DNA of 64,000 nucleotides from contig NZ_BMSA01000032.1 in the NCBI RefSeq assembly GCF_014648915.1, forward strand, positions 37,212 to 101,211, written 5' to 3'. This document shows positions 49,801-57,618 of this stretch, piece after piece; position 1 is the stretch's first letter, and each line of letters begins with the position of its first letter. Below the pieces are notes generated by a model. The model was not told the DNA's origin. It saw only the letters and a program-made list of their open reading frames with translations, and did no database searches. The translations under genes and the position numbers were made by a program. This DNA comes from Streptomyces phaeofaciens. GTDB taxonomy: Bacteria; Actinomycetota; Actinomycetes; Streptomycetales; Streptomycetaceae.

Positions 49801-49945
49801 GGCCCTCGTAGAACACCCATTCGGGGCGCCCCTCGGACTGCTCCAGGCTCTTGGCAAAGATCTTCTGCTCGCGCCAGAAGTCGAGCACGGCGTGCTCGAG
49901 GGCGGGCAGGTCGACCTGGGCGGGCACCTGGCGGTACTGCGTCAT
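46814..49945 (-). CDS. ileS: Isoleucyl-tRNA synthetase
   Basis: A 1043-residue class I synthetase charging tRNA-Ile. The HIGH-type signature is PPTANGMPGAHHIEAR (residues 49-64) and the KMSKS loop is DGRKMSKHLGN near 597. The editing (CP1) domain contains WTTTPWTLVSNTAVA. The zinc-like CPRCGTGLSDHE and anticodon-binding C-terminal domains are present. The HH variant of HIGH and the length place it with the eukaryotic-like (type 2) IleRS found in many actinobacteria. GGAGGAAG stands 5 nt before the ATG and is the target of the T-box control upstream. Confidence 0.97.
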   Translation of the reverse strand: MTQYRQVPAQVDLPALEHAVLDFWREQKIFAKSLEQSEGRPEWVFYEGPPTANGMPGAHHIEARVFKDVFPRFRTMRGYHVARKAGWDCHGLPVELAVEKELGFSGKKDIEAYGIADFNARCRESVLRHTDAFTELTTRMGYWVDLDDAYVTMDPEYIESVWWSLKEIFNKGLLVQDHRVAPWCPRCGTGLSDHELAQGYETVVDPSVYVRFPLTSGPLAGQAALLVWTTTPWTLVSNTAVAAHPEVTYVVATDGQEKLVVAEPLLAKALGEGWEPTGETFTGAEMERWTYQRPFELVEFPEPAHYVVNAEYVTTEDGTGLVHQSPAFGEDDLKVCRSYGLPVVNPVRPDGTFEESVPMVGGVFFKKADEQLTEDLQQRGLLFRHIPYEHSYPHCWRCHTALLYYAQPSWYIRTTAVKDRLLQENEKTNWFPDTVKHGRFGDWLNNNIDWALSRSRYWGTPLPIWRCEDDHLTVVGSRAELSELTGTDQSALDPHRPFIDDVTFACPQCAKTATRVPEVIDAWYDSGSMPFAQWGYPYKNKDLFESRYPAQFISEAIDQTRGWFYTLMAVGTLVFDKSSYENVVCLGHILAEDGRKMSKHLGNILQPIPLMDQHGADAVRWFMAAGGSPWAARRVGHNTIQEVVRKTLLTYWNTVAFQALYARTSGWAPSEADPAPADRPVLDRWLLSELNALTDQVTQALEAYDTQRAGKLLSAFVDDLSNWYVRRSRRRFWQGDKAALRTLHEVVETVTKLMAPLTPFITERVWQDLILPVTPGAPESVHLASWPEADLAAIDPELSKQMVLVRRLVELGRATRAESGVKTRQPLQRALIAATGFDALSPELHTQITEELNVESLASLSEVGGSLVDTTAKANFRALGKRFGKRVQDVAKAVANADAAALSLALREGTASVEIDGETVTLAPDEVIITETPREGWSVASDSGATVALDLEITEELRRAGLARDAIRLIQEARKNSGLDVADRIALRWTATDPATVDALAGHSALISDEVLATDFAQGEADDTYGTPFSDEGLTLTFRLRKA

Positions 49946-49950
49946 CGATC

Positions 49951-50252
49951 TTCCTCCGGCGGACGTACTGCCTTCCGTCGGAGGGACGAGAGCCGTCTTG
50001 CCTGTCTACGCCGTGTGCGGCGCGCTCCCGCGGTACCACCCTCCTTGGCCCGCCGGTGCTCCGTACGCTCCGGTGAGCCCCCTCATTGGGGTCGCGATGC
50101 CGGTTCTACCGCCCCTCGCGGGGCCTTCTTCCGGCGGCTCCGGGGTGATCTTCGCGTCGCGCTCGCCCCCGGGCTTCCACCGTCCCCGGGTCGCTCTGGG
50201 CTGCGTACGCCGCTACTCGTCCCCATCCATGCTTTTCGCTCCGCCCAGTGTA
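49951..50252 (-). promoter_or_regulatory. T-box leader (tRNA-Ile sensing) and promoter of ileS
   Basis: Read on the minus strand: a -10 TACACT (50252-50247), the stem I start GATGGGGACGAGTAGC, a candidate specifier ATC within GCGAAGATCACC, and the invariant T-box sequence AGGGTGGTACCGCGGG (core at 50042-50029), which contains the UGGN bulge. Near the end, CCTCC/GGAGG complementarity can pair with the ribosome-binding site. There is no terminator helix with T run, so uncharged tRNA-Ile most likely frees the ribosome-binding site, the translational mode described for actinobacterial ileS. Confidence 0.93.
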
Positions 50253-50470
50253 CGGCGCCGGGCGGACAGTGGCCGACCGGTTTACGGGGCCCTCGGGCGC
50301 GGGGTGCGGACGGGTCCGGAATGACCCGATTGGAGGTGTTCCTGGAGGGAACCCGTGTTCGGATCCCCGGGCGGTCGGCCGGGCGGATTACCCGGCGGGG
50401 AGCTGGGCACAACGCAGGCAGGCTTGCCGCGCGACGTGCGCGGGGCGGGCGATTCGGGCGGTGTGCCCCG

Positions 50471-50499
50471 TTGCCGCGGACCTCGTGTCGATTTATCGT
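50471..50499 (+). promoter_or_regulatory. Promoter of the H1-tail/DksA gene
   Basis: TTGCCG (50471-50476), 17-bp spacer, TATCGT (50494-50499). Transcription would start about 43 nt before the ATG at 50549, which has AAGGGG upstream. The preceding 50253-50470 shows GC-rich sequence and no supported gene. Confidence 0.55.
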
Positions 50500-50548
50500 C
50501 CCAGCACGATTCGCGAGCGAGATCACAGTATGTGAAGGGGCCGCGGCC

Positions 50549-51712
50549 ATGGCGAAGAAGACCGCCGTACAGCAGCCGGCGTCCGGTCGGTCCACGGGTG
50601 CCTCCGGCGGTGGCGCGGCCAAGGACGCCAAGGCTGTGGGCGGGAAGAAGAGCGCTCGCGCGGCAGGCATCGCGCGAGCCGCCGACTCGGTGCCGACCGG
50701 GCGCGCGGCAGGCGATTTCGGGAAGGGCGAGGCAGAGGAGGTCGGGTCCGGCGACACGGTGGCCGGGGAGGCGGCGGCGGAGAGAACGGCCGCCAAGAAG
50801 GCCGCCGGGCGGAAAACGGCGGGCAAGAAGGCCGCAGCCAAGAAAAGCGCAGCCAAGAAGACCGCTGCCAAGAAATCCGCTGCCAAGAAGGCCCCTGTGA
50901 AGGAGGCCCCTGTGAAGGAGGCCCCCGCCCGGAGCGCCGCAGCCGAGAAGGCCGCTGCCGTGAAGGCGACCGCCGGGAAACCGGCGGTCAAGAAGGCGGC
51001 GGCCGGGAAAGCGGCGGCCAAGGCGGCCCCGGCCGAGAAGACGGCCGCCGGGGAGGCGGCCGCGGGGAAAACGGCCGCCCGGAAGGCGGTCGCCAAGAAG
51101 GCGCCCGCCAAGAAAGCAGCCGTCACCGGGAAGGACGGCGGCGCCGAGGGCGTGGCCGCGGCGAGGGCGGGAAAGAAGAGCACGGCCAAGAAGGTGGGCG
51201 CGGCCTCGGCCGCGGAGCAGACGGGAGCCACGACAGTGGTTGCGAAGAAGACTCCAGGCACGGCCACGGCGGCGAAGACCGCCGTCCCCAAGGCACGCCT
51301 CGCCGCGGTGGAGCCCGGCGAGCTCGCGGTGCGCCCCGGTGAGGAACCCTGGACGCCCGAGGAGGTCGAGGAGGCGCGCGCCGAGCTCCAGTCCGAGCAG
51401 GCACGGCTGCACGCGGAGCTGGCCTCGTCCGAGACGGCCCTGGCGGGCCTGATGCGCGACTCGGGGGACGGCGCGGGCGACGACCAGGCGGACACCGGGA
51501 CCAAGAACATCACCCGGGAGCACGAGTTGGCGCTGGCCGCCAACGCCCGCGAGATGCTGATCCAGACCGAGCACGCCCTGGAGCGGCTGGACGCGGGCAC
51601 CTACGGCCTGTGCGAGAACTGCGGCAACGCCATCGGCAAGGCCAGGATGCAGGCCTTCCCCCGGGCCACACTGTGTGTCGAGTGCAAGCAGAAGCAGGAG
51701 CGGAGGTACTGA
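50549..51712 (+). CDS. Histone H1-like tail fused to a TraR/DksA-type zinc-finger protein
   Basis: A 387-residue two-part protein. Residues ~1-260 are Lys/Ala-rich, with many AAKK, AKKSA and KKAP units, like the eukaryotic H1 or mycobacterial HupB tail, and should bind DNA or RNA nonspecifically. Residues ~265-387 form a DksA/TraR module: a helical hairpin (EEVEEARAELQSEQARLHAE and EHELALAANAREMLIQTEHA) and a four-Cys zinc finger C355-x2-C358-x17-C376-x2-C379 (YGLCENCGNAIGKARMQA). DksA proteins enter the RNA polymerase secondary channel. Many actinobacterial relatives have short N-termini; the long tail is the unusual part. Confidence 0.9.
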   Translation: MAKKTAVQQPASGRSTGASGGGAAKDAKAVGGKKSARAAGIARAADSVPTGRAAGDFGKGEAEEVGSGDTVAGEAAAERTAAKKAAGRKTAGKKAAAKKSAAKKTAAKKSAAKKAPVKEAPVKEAPARSAAAEKAAAVKATAGKPAVKKAAAGKAAAKAAPAEKTAAGEAAAGKTAARKAVAKKAPAKKAAVTGKDGGAEGVAAARAGKKSTAKKVGAASAAEQTGATTVVAKKTPGTATAAKTAVPKARLAAVEPGELAVRPGEEPWTPEEVEEARAELQSEQARLHAELASSETALAGLMRDSGDGAGDDQADTGTKNITREHELALAANAREMLIQTEHALERLDAGTYGLCENCGNAIGKARMQAFPRATLCVECKQKQERRY

Positions 51713-51779
51713 TCACGGCGAGGTCGGGAGGCGTGTCGTACCCTCGTCCTCAGTCAGGTACCTAGGTTGAGGGACTCAC

Positions 51780-52379
51780 GTGGCAGAGGCGGAGCGCATC
51801 ATCGGTACGCCGGATACTCCAGAGTCGGCGGGAGCCGAACCGGAGCAGTCCTCCGGCGCGGACGGGCAGCAGAGCGCCGAGGCCCGGCCCCGGGGCAGGC
51901 GCCGGATCGCCGTGCTGTTCGCGGTGGCCGTGTTCGCGTACGCCCTCGACCTGATCAGCAAGATGATCGTGGTCGCCAAGCTGGAGCATCATCCGCCGAT
52001 CGAGATCGTCGGGGACTGGCTGCGGTTCGAGGCCATCCGCAACGCCGGTGCGGCCTTCGGCTTCGGCGAGGCCTTCACGATCATCTTCACGGTGATCGCG
52101 GCGGCCGTGATCGTCGTGATCGCGCGGCTGGCCCGCAAGCTGTACAGCCTGCCCTGGGCGATCGCGCTGGGCCTGCTGCTGGGCGGCGCGCTGGGCAACC
52201 TGACCGACCGGATCTTCCGCTCGCCGGGCGTCTTCGAGGGTGCGGTGGTGGACTTCATCGCGCCGAAGCACTTCGCGGTCTTCAACCTCGCGGACTCGGC
52301 GATCGTCTGCGGCGGCATCCTGATCGTGCTGCTGTCCTTCAAGGGCCTGGACCCGGACGGGACCGTCCACAAGGACTGA
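51780..52379 (+). CDS. lspA: Lipoprotein signal peptidase (signal peptidase II)
   Basis: A 199-residue membrane aspartyl protease that cleaves prolipoprotein signal peptides after lipidation. Four transmembrane helices follow a ~45-residue disordered Glu/Gly/Ala N-terminus. Conserved blocks are LDLISKMIVVAKL, RNAGAAFGFG, GNLTDRIFRSPG and FAVFNLADSAIVCGGILI, which contain the two catalytic aspartates. The GTG start at 51780 has GAGGGA about 6 nt upstream. It lies 64 bp before the RluA-type gene. Confidence 0.96.
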   Translation: MAEAERIIGTPDTPESAGAEPEQSSGADGQQSAEARPRGRRRIAVLFAVAVFAYALDLISKMIVVAKLEHHPPIEIVGDWLRFEAIRNAGAAFGFGEAFTIIFTVIAAAVIVVIARLARKLYSLPWAIALGLLLGGALGNLTDRIFRSPGVFEGAVVDFIAPKHFAVFNLADSAIVCGGILIVLLSFKGLDPDGTVHKD

Positions 52380-52443
52380 GAGGCCGGGAGGCCGGGAGGG
52401 GCTTGTTGACGGGGCGGTCCCCGGTGTCCTGCATACTCGACGG

Positions 52444-53388
52444 GTGAGCACGATTCCCGAGATCCGTACCCTGCCCGTGCCGGACGGCCTGGAGGGCGAG
52501 CGCGTCGACGCCGCCATCTCCCGCATGTTCGGCTTCTCCCGCACCAAGGCCGCGGAGCTCGCCGCGGCGGGGAAGGTCTCGGTCGACGGCTCGGTGGTCG
52601 GCAAGTCCGAGCGGGTGCACGGCGGGGCCTGGCTCGAGGTCGAGATGCCCCAGGCGCCCGCGCCGGTGCAGATCGTCGCCGAGCCGGTCGAGGGCATGGA
52701 GATCGTGCACGACGACGACGACGTGGTCGTGATCGTCAAGCCGGTCGGCGTGGCGGCGCACCCCTCGCCCGGCTGGAGCGGCCCCACGGTGATCGGCGGT
52801 CTGGCCGCGGCCGGCTACCGCATCTCCACCTCCGGTGCCGCCGAGCGTCAGGGCATCGTGCACCGGCTCGACGTCGGCACCTCCGGTCTGATGACCGTCG
52901 CCAAGTCGGAGCGGGCGTACACCTCGCTCAAGCGGCAGTTCAAGGAGCGCACGGTCGACAAGCGCTACCACACCCTGGTCCAGGGCCACCCGGACCCGAC
53001 CAGCGGCACCATCGACGCCCCCATCGGCCGCCATCCGAACCACGACTACAAGTGGGCGGTCACGGCGGAGGGCAAGCCGTCGGTCACGCACTACGACCTG
53101 ATCGAGGCGTTCCGCTCCGCCTCCCTGCTGGACGTGAAGCTGGAGACCGGCCGTACGCACCAGATCCGCGTCCACATGGCCGCCCATCGCCACCCTTGCG
53201 TCGGCGACCTCACCTACGGAGCCGACCCGACGCTCGCCAAGCGTCTGCGGCTGACCCGGCAGTGGCTGCACGCGGTGCGGCTGGGCTTCGAGCACCCCGG
53301 CGACGGGGAGTGGGTGGAGTTCGCCAGCGACTACCCGGCCGACCTCCAGCAGGCCCTGGACCAGGTCCGCGAGGAGACGTACGGGTGA
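52444..53388 (+). CDS. RluA/RluD-family rRNA pseudouridine synthase
   Basis: A 314-residue enzyme with an N-terminal S4 RNA-binding domain (ERVDAAISRMFGFSRTKAAE) and a pseudouridine synthase domain carrying the catalytic Asp motif HRLDVGTSGLM near residue 140. Later motifs are LVQGHPDPTSGTIDAPIGR and LKLETGRTHQIRVHMA. It is likely RluD-like, modifying 23S rRNA; the exact target is not provable from sequence. The GTG has no ribosome-binding site; CATACT (52432-52437) ends 6 nt upstream, so the mRNA is probably leaderless. The lspA-rluD order is conserved in many bacteria. Confidence 0.93.
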   Translation: MSTIPEIRTLPVPDGLEGERVDAAISRMFGFSRTKAAELAAAGKVSVDGSVVGKSERVHGGAWLEVEMPQAPAPVQIVAEPVEGMEIVHDDDDVVVIVKPVGVAAHPSPGWSGPTVIGGLAAAGYRISTSGAAERQGIVHRLDVGTSGLMTVAKSERAYTSLKRQFKERTVDKRYHTLVQGHPDPTSGTIDAPIGRHPNHDYKWAVTAEGKPSVTHYDLIEAFRSASLLDVKLETGRTHQIRVHMAAHRHPCVGDLTYGADPTLAKRLRLTRQWLHAVRLGFEHPGDGEWVEFASDYPADLQQALDQVREETYG

Positions 53389-53861
53389 GCGGCACGCGCG
53401 CGTACACGGTCCGGGTCGCCGAGGACCCCGCCGACCTGGAGGCGTGCTTCGCGGTGCGCAAGGAGGTCTTCGTCCGGGAGCAGGGCGTCCCGGAGGACCT
53501 GGAGTACGACGCGTACGACGCCGGCGCGCTGCATGTGCTGGCGGTCCGGGAGGACGGCGTACCGCTGGGGACCGGGCGGCTGCTGTACGGCGCCGAGGTG
53601 GCCGCGGAGAAGACCGGCGGGGATCCGTCCGTCGGGTCGCTCGGGCGGCTCGCCGTGACGCGCGAGGCGCGCGGTCTCGGCGTCGGGGTCGCGCTGGTGC
53701 GGGCCATCGAGGAGGCCGCACACGCGCGTGGCCTCGCGGCGGTGGACCTGCACGCGCAGACGCAGGCACTGGGGTTCTACGAGCGGCTGGGGTACGCGGC
53801 GTACGGCCCCGAGGAGCTGGAGGCGGGGATTCCGCATCGCTCCATGCGGCGTTCTCTTTAG
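53385..53861 (+). CDS. GNAT family N-acetyltransferase
   Basis: A 158-residue GNAT-fold acetyltransferase. The N-terminal CFAVRKEVFVREQGVPEDLEYD and the central LGRLAVTREARGLGVGVALV (acetyl-CoA-binding R-x2-G-x-G/A region) resemble the ElaA/YjcF group. DLHAQTQALGFYERLGYAAYG and the ending GIPHRSM also fit that group. The substrate is unknown. The GTG overlaps the stop of the pseudouridine synthase gene by 4 nt (GTGA), so the two are translationally coupled. Confidence 0.92.
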   Translation: MSGTRAYTVRVAEDPADLEACFAVRKEVFVREQGVPEDLEYDAYDAGALHVLAVREDGVPLGTGRLLYGAEVAAEKTGGDPSVGSLGRLAVTREARGLGVGVALVRAIEEAAHARGLAAVDLHAQTQALGFYERLGYAAYGPEELEAGIPHRSMRRSL

Positions 53862-53930
53862 CGGGGCGCGGCGCGTGCGACGCTGGACATCCGGATGTTC
53901 TTGATCGTCTAGATGCCCGGAGCGCCGCCC

Positions 53931-55517
53931 GTGGATCAGTTGGCCCTGCTGTTCGTGCTGTTGCTCGGGGCTGTGGTGAGCGTCCCGGTCGGGGATCGTT
54001 TCGGGTTGCCGTCGCCGGTCCTGATGACCCTGCTGGGGATCGTCCTCGCGGTACTCGAATTCGTGCCCAACGTGGACATCCCGCCCGACCTGATCCTGCC
54101 GCTGGTGCTGCCGCCGCTGCTCTACGCGGCCGTACGGCGCACCTCGTGGCGGCAGTTCACGGCCAACAAACGGCCGATCTTCCTGCTGGCCGTGGCCCTG
54201 GTGTTCGTCACGACGGTCTGTGTGGCCGCGGTGGCCCACGCGGTGGTGCCCGGGCTGCCCCTGGCCGCGGCCGTCGCCCTGGGGGCCCTGGTGGCGCCGC
54301 CCGACCCGGTGGCCGCGACCGCCGTCGCCGGGCAGCTGGGGCTGCCGCGCCGGCTCGTCTCCATCCTGGAGGGCGAGGGGCTGTTCAACGACGTCACCGC
54401 CATCGTGCTGTACCACGTGGCGATCGCCGCCGCCGTCAGCGGGGAGTTCATGCCCGCCGAGGCCGCGCTCGAACTGGTGCTGTCCGCCGTGGTCGCGGTC
54501 GCCGTCGGGATCGGGCTCGGGTGGGGCGCCAACCGGCTGCTCGACCTCCTCGGGGACGCGACCCTCCAGATCGGGCTGACCCTGCTGGTGCCGTACGCGG
54601 CGTACGTGCTGGCCGAGGAGCTGCACGGGTCCGGTGTACTGGCCGTGCTGACGTGCGCGCTCTTCCTCGCCGAGTACGCGACCGACCCCGACGACGTGCT
54701 GACCCGGCTCGCCGGGCACGCCTTCTGGGACATCGTCGACACCCTGGTGACCGGGGTCGCGTTCGGACTCATCGGCCTCGAACTGCACAACGCCCTTCGT
54801 ACGGCGTCCGGGCGGTGGGGCGAGATGCTCGGCTGGGCGGGGATCGTGGTGGCCGTGGTGGTCGTCGTACGGCTGGTGTGGCTGCTGCCGGCGACCTGGC
54901 TGACGAAACGGCTGCACGCGCGGCGGGACTACGACGAGGACATCCCGATGAGCTGGCGGGAGACCGTGATCATGTGGTGGTCCGGGATGCGGGGCGTGGC
55001 GTCGGTGGCGCTGGCGCTCGCGATCCCGCTGCGCACGGACGCGGGGGACCCTTTCCCGGACCGGGACGAGATCGTCTTCATCGCCTTCGGGGTGATCATG
55101 GGGACGCTGGTGGTGCAGGGGCTGACGCTGCCGTGGCTGGTGAAACGGCTGGGGGTACAGGCCGACAGCGAGCGGGAGAAGGCGTTCGAGCACGAACTGG
55201 CGGTGCGGGCGGCGAAGGCGGCGAAACGGCGGCTGCGGGAGATCGAGGCGGTGGAGGAGCTGCCGGAGGAGCTGTCCGAGCAGCTGCTGCGGCGGGCGTT
55301 CGAGATCGGGGTGCGGATCAGCCCGGAGCTGGGCGAGGAGGAGCGGCGCGAGGGCCACGACCAGCGGGTGCGCAGGCTCAAGCGGGTGCGGCGGATCCAG
55401 GGGGAGATGATGAGCGCGGCACGGCACGAGGTGCTGGCGGCGCGGGGCGAGGTGGGGGCGGATCCGGAGGTGGTGGACCGGGTGCTGCGGCAGCTGGACG
55501 TCCGCAGCCTTCGGTGA
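53931..55517 (+). CDS. Na+/H+ antiporter (CPA1 family)
   Basis: About 528 residues with ~12 transmembrane helices and a cytoplasmic C-terminal region of ~110 charged residues. Ion-binding signatures are ALVAPPDPVAATAV near residue 115 and LEGEGLFNDVTAIVLYHVA near 145, the Asp-containing core of CPA1 exchangers, plus MSWRETVIMWWSGMRGVASVALALAIPL. It probably exchanges Na+ or K+ for H+. GTG 53931 is preferred because GGAG lies ~10 nt upstream; an ATG at 53913 has no ribosome-binding site. It follows the GNAT gene after a 69-bp gap. Confidence 0.92.
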   Translation: MDQLALLFVLLLGAVVSVPVGDRFGLPSPVLMTLLGIVLAVLEFVPNVDIPPDLILPLVLPPLLYAAVRRTSWRQFTANKRPIFLLAVALVFVTTVCVAAVAHAVVPGLPLAAAVALGALVAPPDPVAATAVAGQLGLPRRLVSILEGEGLFNDVTAIVLYHVAIAAAVSGEFMPAEAALELVLSAVVAVAVGIGLGWGANRLLDLLGDATLQIGLTLLVPYAAYVLAEELHGSGVLAVLTCALFLAEYATDPDDVLTRLAGHAFWDIVDTLVTGVAFGLIGLELHNALRTASGRWGEMLGWAGIVVAVVVVVRLVWLLPATWLTKRLHARRDYDEDIPMSWRETVIMWWSGMRGVASVALALAIPLRTDAGDPFPDRDEIVFIAFGVIMGTLVVQGLTLPWLVKRLGVQADSEREKAFEHELAVRAAKAAKRRLREIEAVEELPEELSEQLLRRAFEIGVRISPELGEEERREGHDQRVRRLKRVRRIQGEMMSAARHEVLAARGEVGADPEVVDRVLRQLDVRSLR

Positions 55518-55660
55518 GTCTCGCCTGTGCGCACCGCCCGCGTGCGGCGGGGCGAGCGGCCGGCCGGTCTGCGTGGCTGCCCGCCGTCGGTGGCTCTCCC
55601 CGCGTGGCAGTCGTGTGAACGGGCGCCCCCTTCACCCGTCACCCTCGCTAGCCTCGGATC

Positions 55661-56401
55661 ATGGCACGCAATGTGGTGATCAGCGGTGGTGGTACGGGGA
55701 TCGGGCTCGCGACGGCGCACGCCTTCGCGGCCGACGGGGACCGGGTGCTGTTGCTCGGACGGCGGGCGGAGGTGCTGGAGAAGGCCGGGGTCGAGGGAGC
55801 CCTGAGCCACGCCGCCGACCTCGGTGACCCGGCCGCAGTGCGGGGGGTCGCCCGGTTCGTCGCGCAGGAGTTCGGGACCGTCGACGTGCTGGTGCACGGC
55901 GCCGGTGGAACCGGGCGGCTGGAACCGCCGAGCGACAGTGACGACCCGCTCGACCGGATCGCCCACGACTGGACGGTCAACTTCCGGATCAACACCCTCT
56001 CCGCCGCCCTGCTCACCGAGGCGCTGAAGGACCGGCTCGCCTCCCCGGGCGGGCGGATCCTGTTCGTCGGCTCGATCGCCGCCTACCGGGGGTCCGGCAG
56101 CGGGGCGTACGCCGGGGCCAAGGCCGCGCTGCACCCGTACGCCCATGACCTGGCCCGGGAGTTGGGGCCGCGCGGTGTCACCGTGAACGTCGTCGCGCCC
56201 GGCTATGTCGAGGACACCGGGTTCTTCGGTGAGGCCATCGACCCGGCCCGGCGGGAGCGGCTCATCGACGAGACCTCCACCGGGCGGGCCGGGACGCCCG
56301 GCGACGTCGCCGCCACCCTGCACTGGCTGGCCTCGCCCGGCGCCGGGCACGTCACCTCGCAGATCATCCAGGTCAACGGGGGCGCCGAGCGGGGCCACTG
56401 A
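55661..56401 (+). CDS. Short-chain dehydrogenase/reductase (SDR)
   Basis: A 246-residue classical SDR. The cofactor motif VVISGGGTGIGLATAHAFA is at residues 5-23, the NNAG equivalent is VHGAGGTG, the catalytic Ser is in FVGSIAAYRG, and the Tyr-x3-Lys is YAGAK at about residue 150. The C-terminal HVTSQIIQVNGGAERGH is typical of FabG-like members. The substrate is unknown. No Shine-Dalgarno sequence is present; TAGCCT (55649-55654) ends 6 nt before the ATG, so a leaderless transcript is likely. Confidence 0.93.
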   Translation: MARNVVISGGGTGIGLATAHAFAADGDRVLLLGRRAEVLEKAGVEGALSHAADLGDPAAVRGVARFVAQEFGTVDVLVHGAGGTGRLEPPSDSDDPLDRIAHDWTVNFRINTLSAALLTEALKDRLASPGGRILFVGSIAAYRGSGSGAYAGAKAALHPYAHDLARELGPRGVTVNVVAPGYVEDTGFFGEAIDPARRERLIDETSTGRAGTPGDVAATLHWLASPGAGHVTSQIIQVNGGAERGH

Positions 56402-56404
56402 CGG

Positions 56405-57520
56405 TCAGCGGCCGCTCGTCCGCGGCGGCTCGTGGGCGCGGCGGGACGCTCCGTCGGGGGAGGGCGCCGGGCCGGGGACCCGGCCCGGGGGCAGCGCCGC
56501 GTCCGCCGTGTTGACCCGTGGGAGCGCGTACGGGTGCTCCTTCGCCAGCCAGCGGACCATCTGCTCGCGGACCGTCACCCGCACCTTCCAGATGTCGTCG
56601 GCGTCCTTCGCCGTCACCAGGGCCCGCACCTGCATGGTGTTCGGGGTGGTGTCCGTGACGTCCAGACCGCAGGCGCGGCCGTCCCAGGCCGGGCACTCGC
56701 GCAGGATGTCGCGCAGCTTCTCGCGCATCGCCTCCACCGGGGCGGTGTGGTCGACGTGCCAGTAGACGATGCCGGTCATCTGCGGGGTGCCGCGCGACCA
56801 GTTCTCGAACGGCTTCGACGTGAAGTACGACACCGGCATGGTGATCCGGCGTTCGTCCCAGGTGCGGACCGTCAGGAAGGTCAGCGTGATCTCCTCGACC
56901 GTGCCCCACTCGCCGTCCACCACGACCGTGTCGCCGATGCGGACCATGTCGCCGAAGGCGATCTGGAGCCCGGCGAACATGTTGCTCAGGGTCGACTGGG
57001 CGGCCACACCGGCGACGATGCCGAGGATGCCGGCCGAGGCCAGCAGCGAGGCGCCCGCCGCCCGCATCGCCGGGAACGTCAGCAGCATCGCCGCCACCGC
57101 CACCACCCCGACGACGGCCGCCACCACCCGCATGATCAGCGACACCTGGGTCCGCACCCGCCGTACCCGGGCCGGATCGCGGTGCACGCGCGCGTAGCGC
57201 GAGTACGTGGTCTCGACGACCGCCGCGACGATCCTGAGGACCAGCCAGGCCGCCGAGCCGATCAGCACCAGGGTGAGGGTCCGGCCTATACCGACCCGGT
57301 GGTCCTGGAGCAGTTGCGCCTTGTCGTAGGACCCTCTCAGCAGTGCCGCGCACAGCACCAGCTGGTACGGGACGCGGCCACGGCGCAGCAGACCCCACAG
57401 GGGGGTCTCCGGATGCCGTCCGTCGGCCTTGCGCAGCAGAAGGTCGGTGGCCCAGCCGATGAGCAGTGTCAGTACGACCGAGCCGCCGACCACGATCACG
57501 GGTCGGAGCAGGTTCTCCAT
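56405..57520 (-). CDS. MscS-type mechanosensitive ion channel family protein
   Basis: A 371-residue membrane protein. Four to five transmembrane helices (VIVVGGSVVLTLLIGWATDLL at the N-terminus; ALLRGSYDK-linked helices) lead to the pore helix region GASLLASAGILGIVAGVAAQSTLSNMFAGLQIAF. The MscS beta domain follows (GDMVRIGDTVVVDGEWGTVEEITL). A soluble C-terminal domain and a Pro-rich tail complete it. Such channels open under membrane tension; larger relatives may do other jobs. TACGTT lies 7 nt before the ATG. It is convergent with the SDR gene, with a 3-bp gap between stops. Confidence 0.93.
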   Translation of the reverse strand: MENLLRPVIVVGGSVVLTLLIGWATDLLLRKADGRHPETPLWGLLRRGRVPYQLVLCAALLRGSYDKAQLLQDHRVGIGRTLTLVLIGSAAWLVLRIVAAVVETTYSRYARVHRDPARVRRVRTQVSLIMRVVAAVVGVVAVAAMLLTFPAMRAAGASLLASAGILGIVAGVAAQSTLSNMFAGLQIAFGDMVRIGDTVVVDGEWGTVEEITLTFLTVRTWDERRITMPVSYFTSKPFENWSRGTPQMTGIVYWHVDHTAPVEAMREKLRDILRECPAWDGRACGLDVTDTTPNTMQVRALVTAKDADDIWKVRVTVREQMVRWLAKEHPYALPRVNTADAALPPGRVPGPAPSPDGASRRAHEPPRTSGR

Positions 57521-57589
57521 GCCAACGAACGTAACCGGGACCGCGGGGCCTTGAACATGTGAGTTCTGTGCAGAGACGTGCGCACGGCG

Positions 57590-57612
57590 TTGTCGGTGCA
57601 GGCTGGCACCAT
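57590..57612 (+). promoter_or_regulatory. RecA-NDp/PafBC-type promoter of the dienelactone-hydrolase-like gene
   Basis: TTGTCGGTG (57590-57598), 8 nt, then CACCAT (57607-57612), followed by 6 nt and the ATG at 57619. The 9-base element matches TTGTCRGTG exactly; the -10 keeps A2 and T6 only. The spacing to the start codon fits a leaderless mRNA. Confidence 0.55.
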
Positions 57613-57618
57613 GGGCGC

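Noticed and set aside
46721..51712. A 1663-codon plus-strand open frame spanning ileS
   Set aside because: Its first part is antisense to ileS, with Arg/Gly/Val-rich composition typical of shadow frames. Only the last 387 codons, from the ATG at 50549, form a real gene.
53444..55618. A 724-codon plus-strand frame over the GNAT and antiporter genes
   Set aside because: Extreme Arg/Gly/Ala composition and no ribosome-binding site; it is an out-of-frame shadow of two clear genes.
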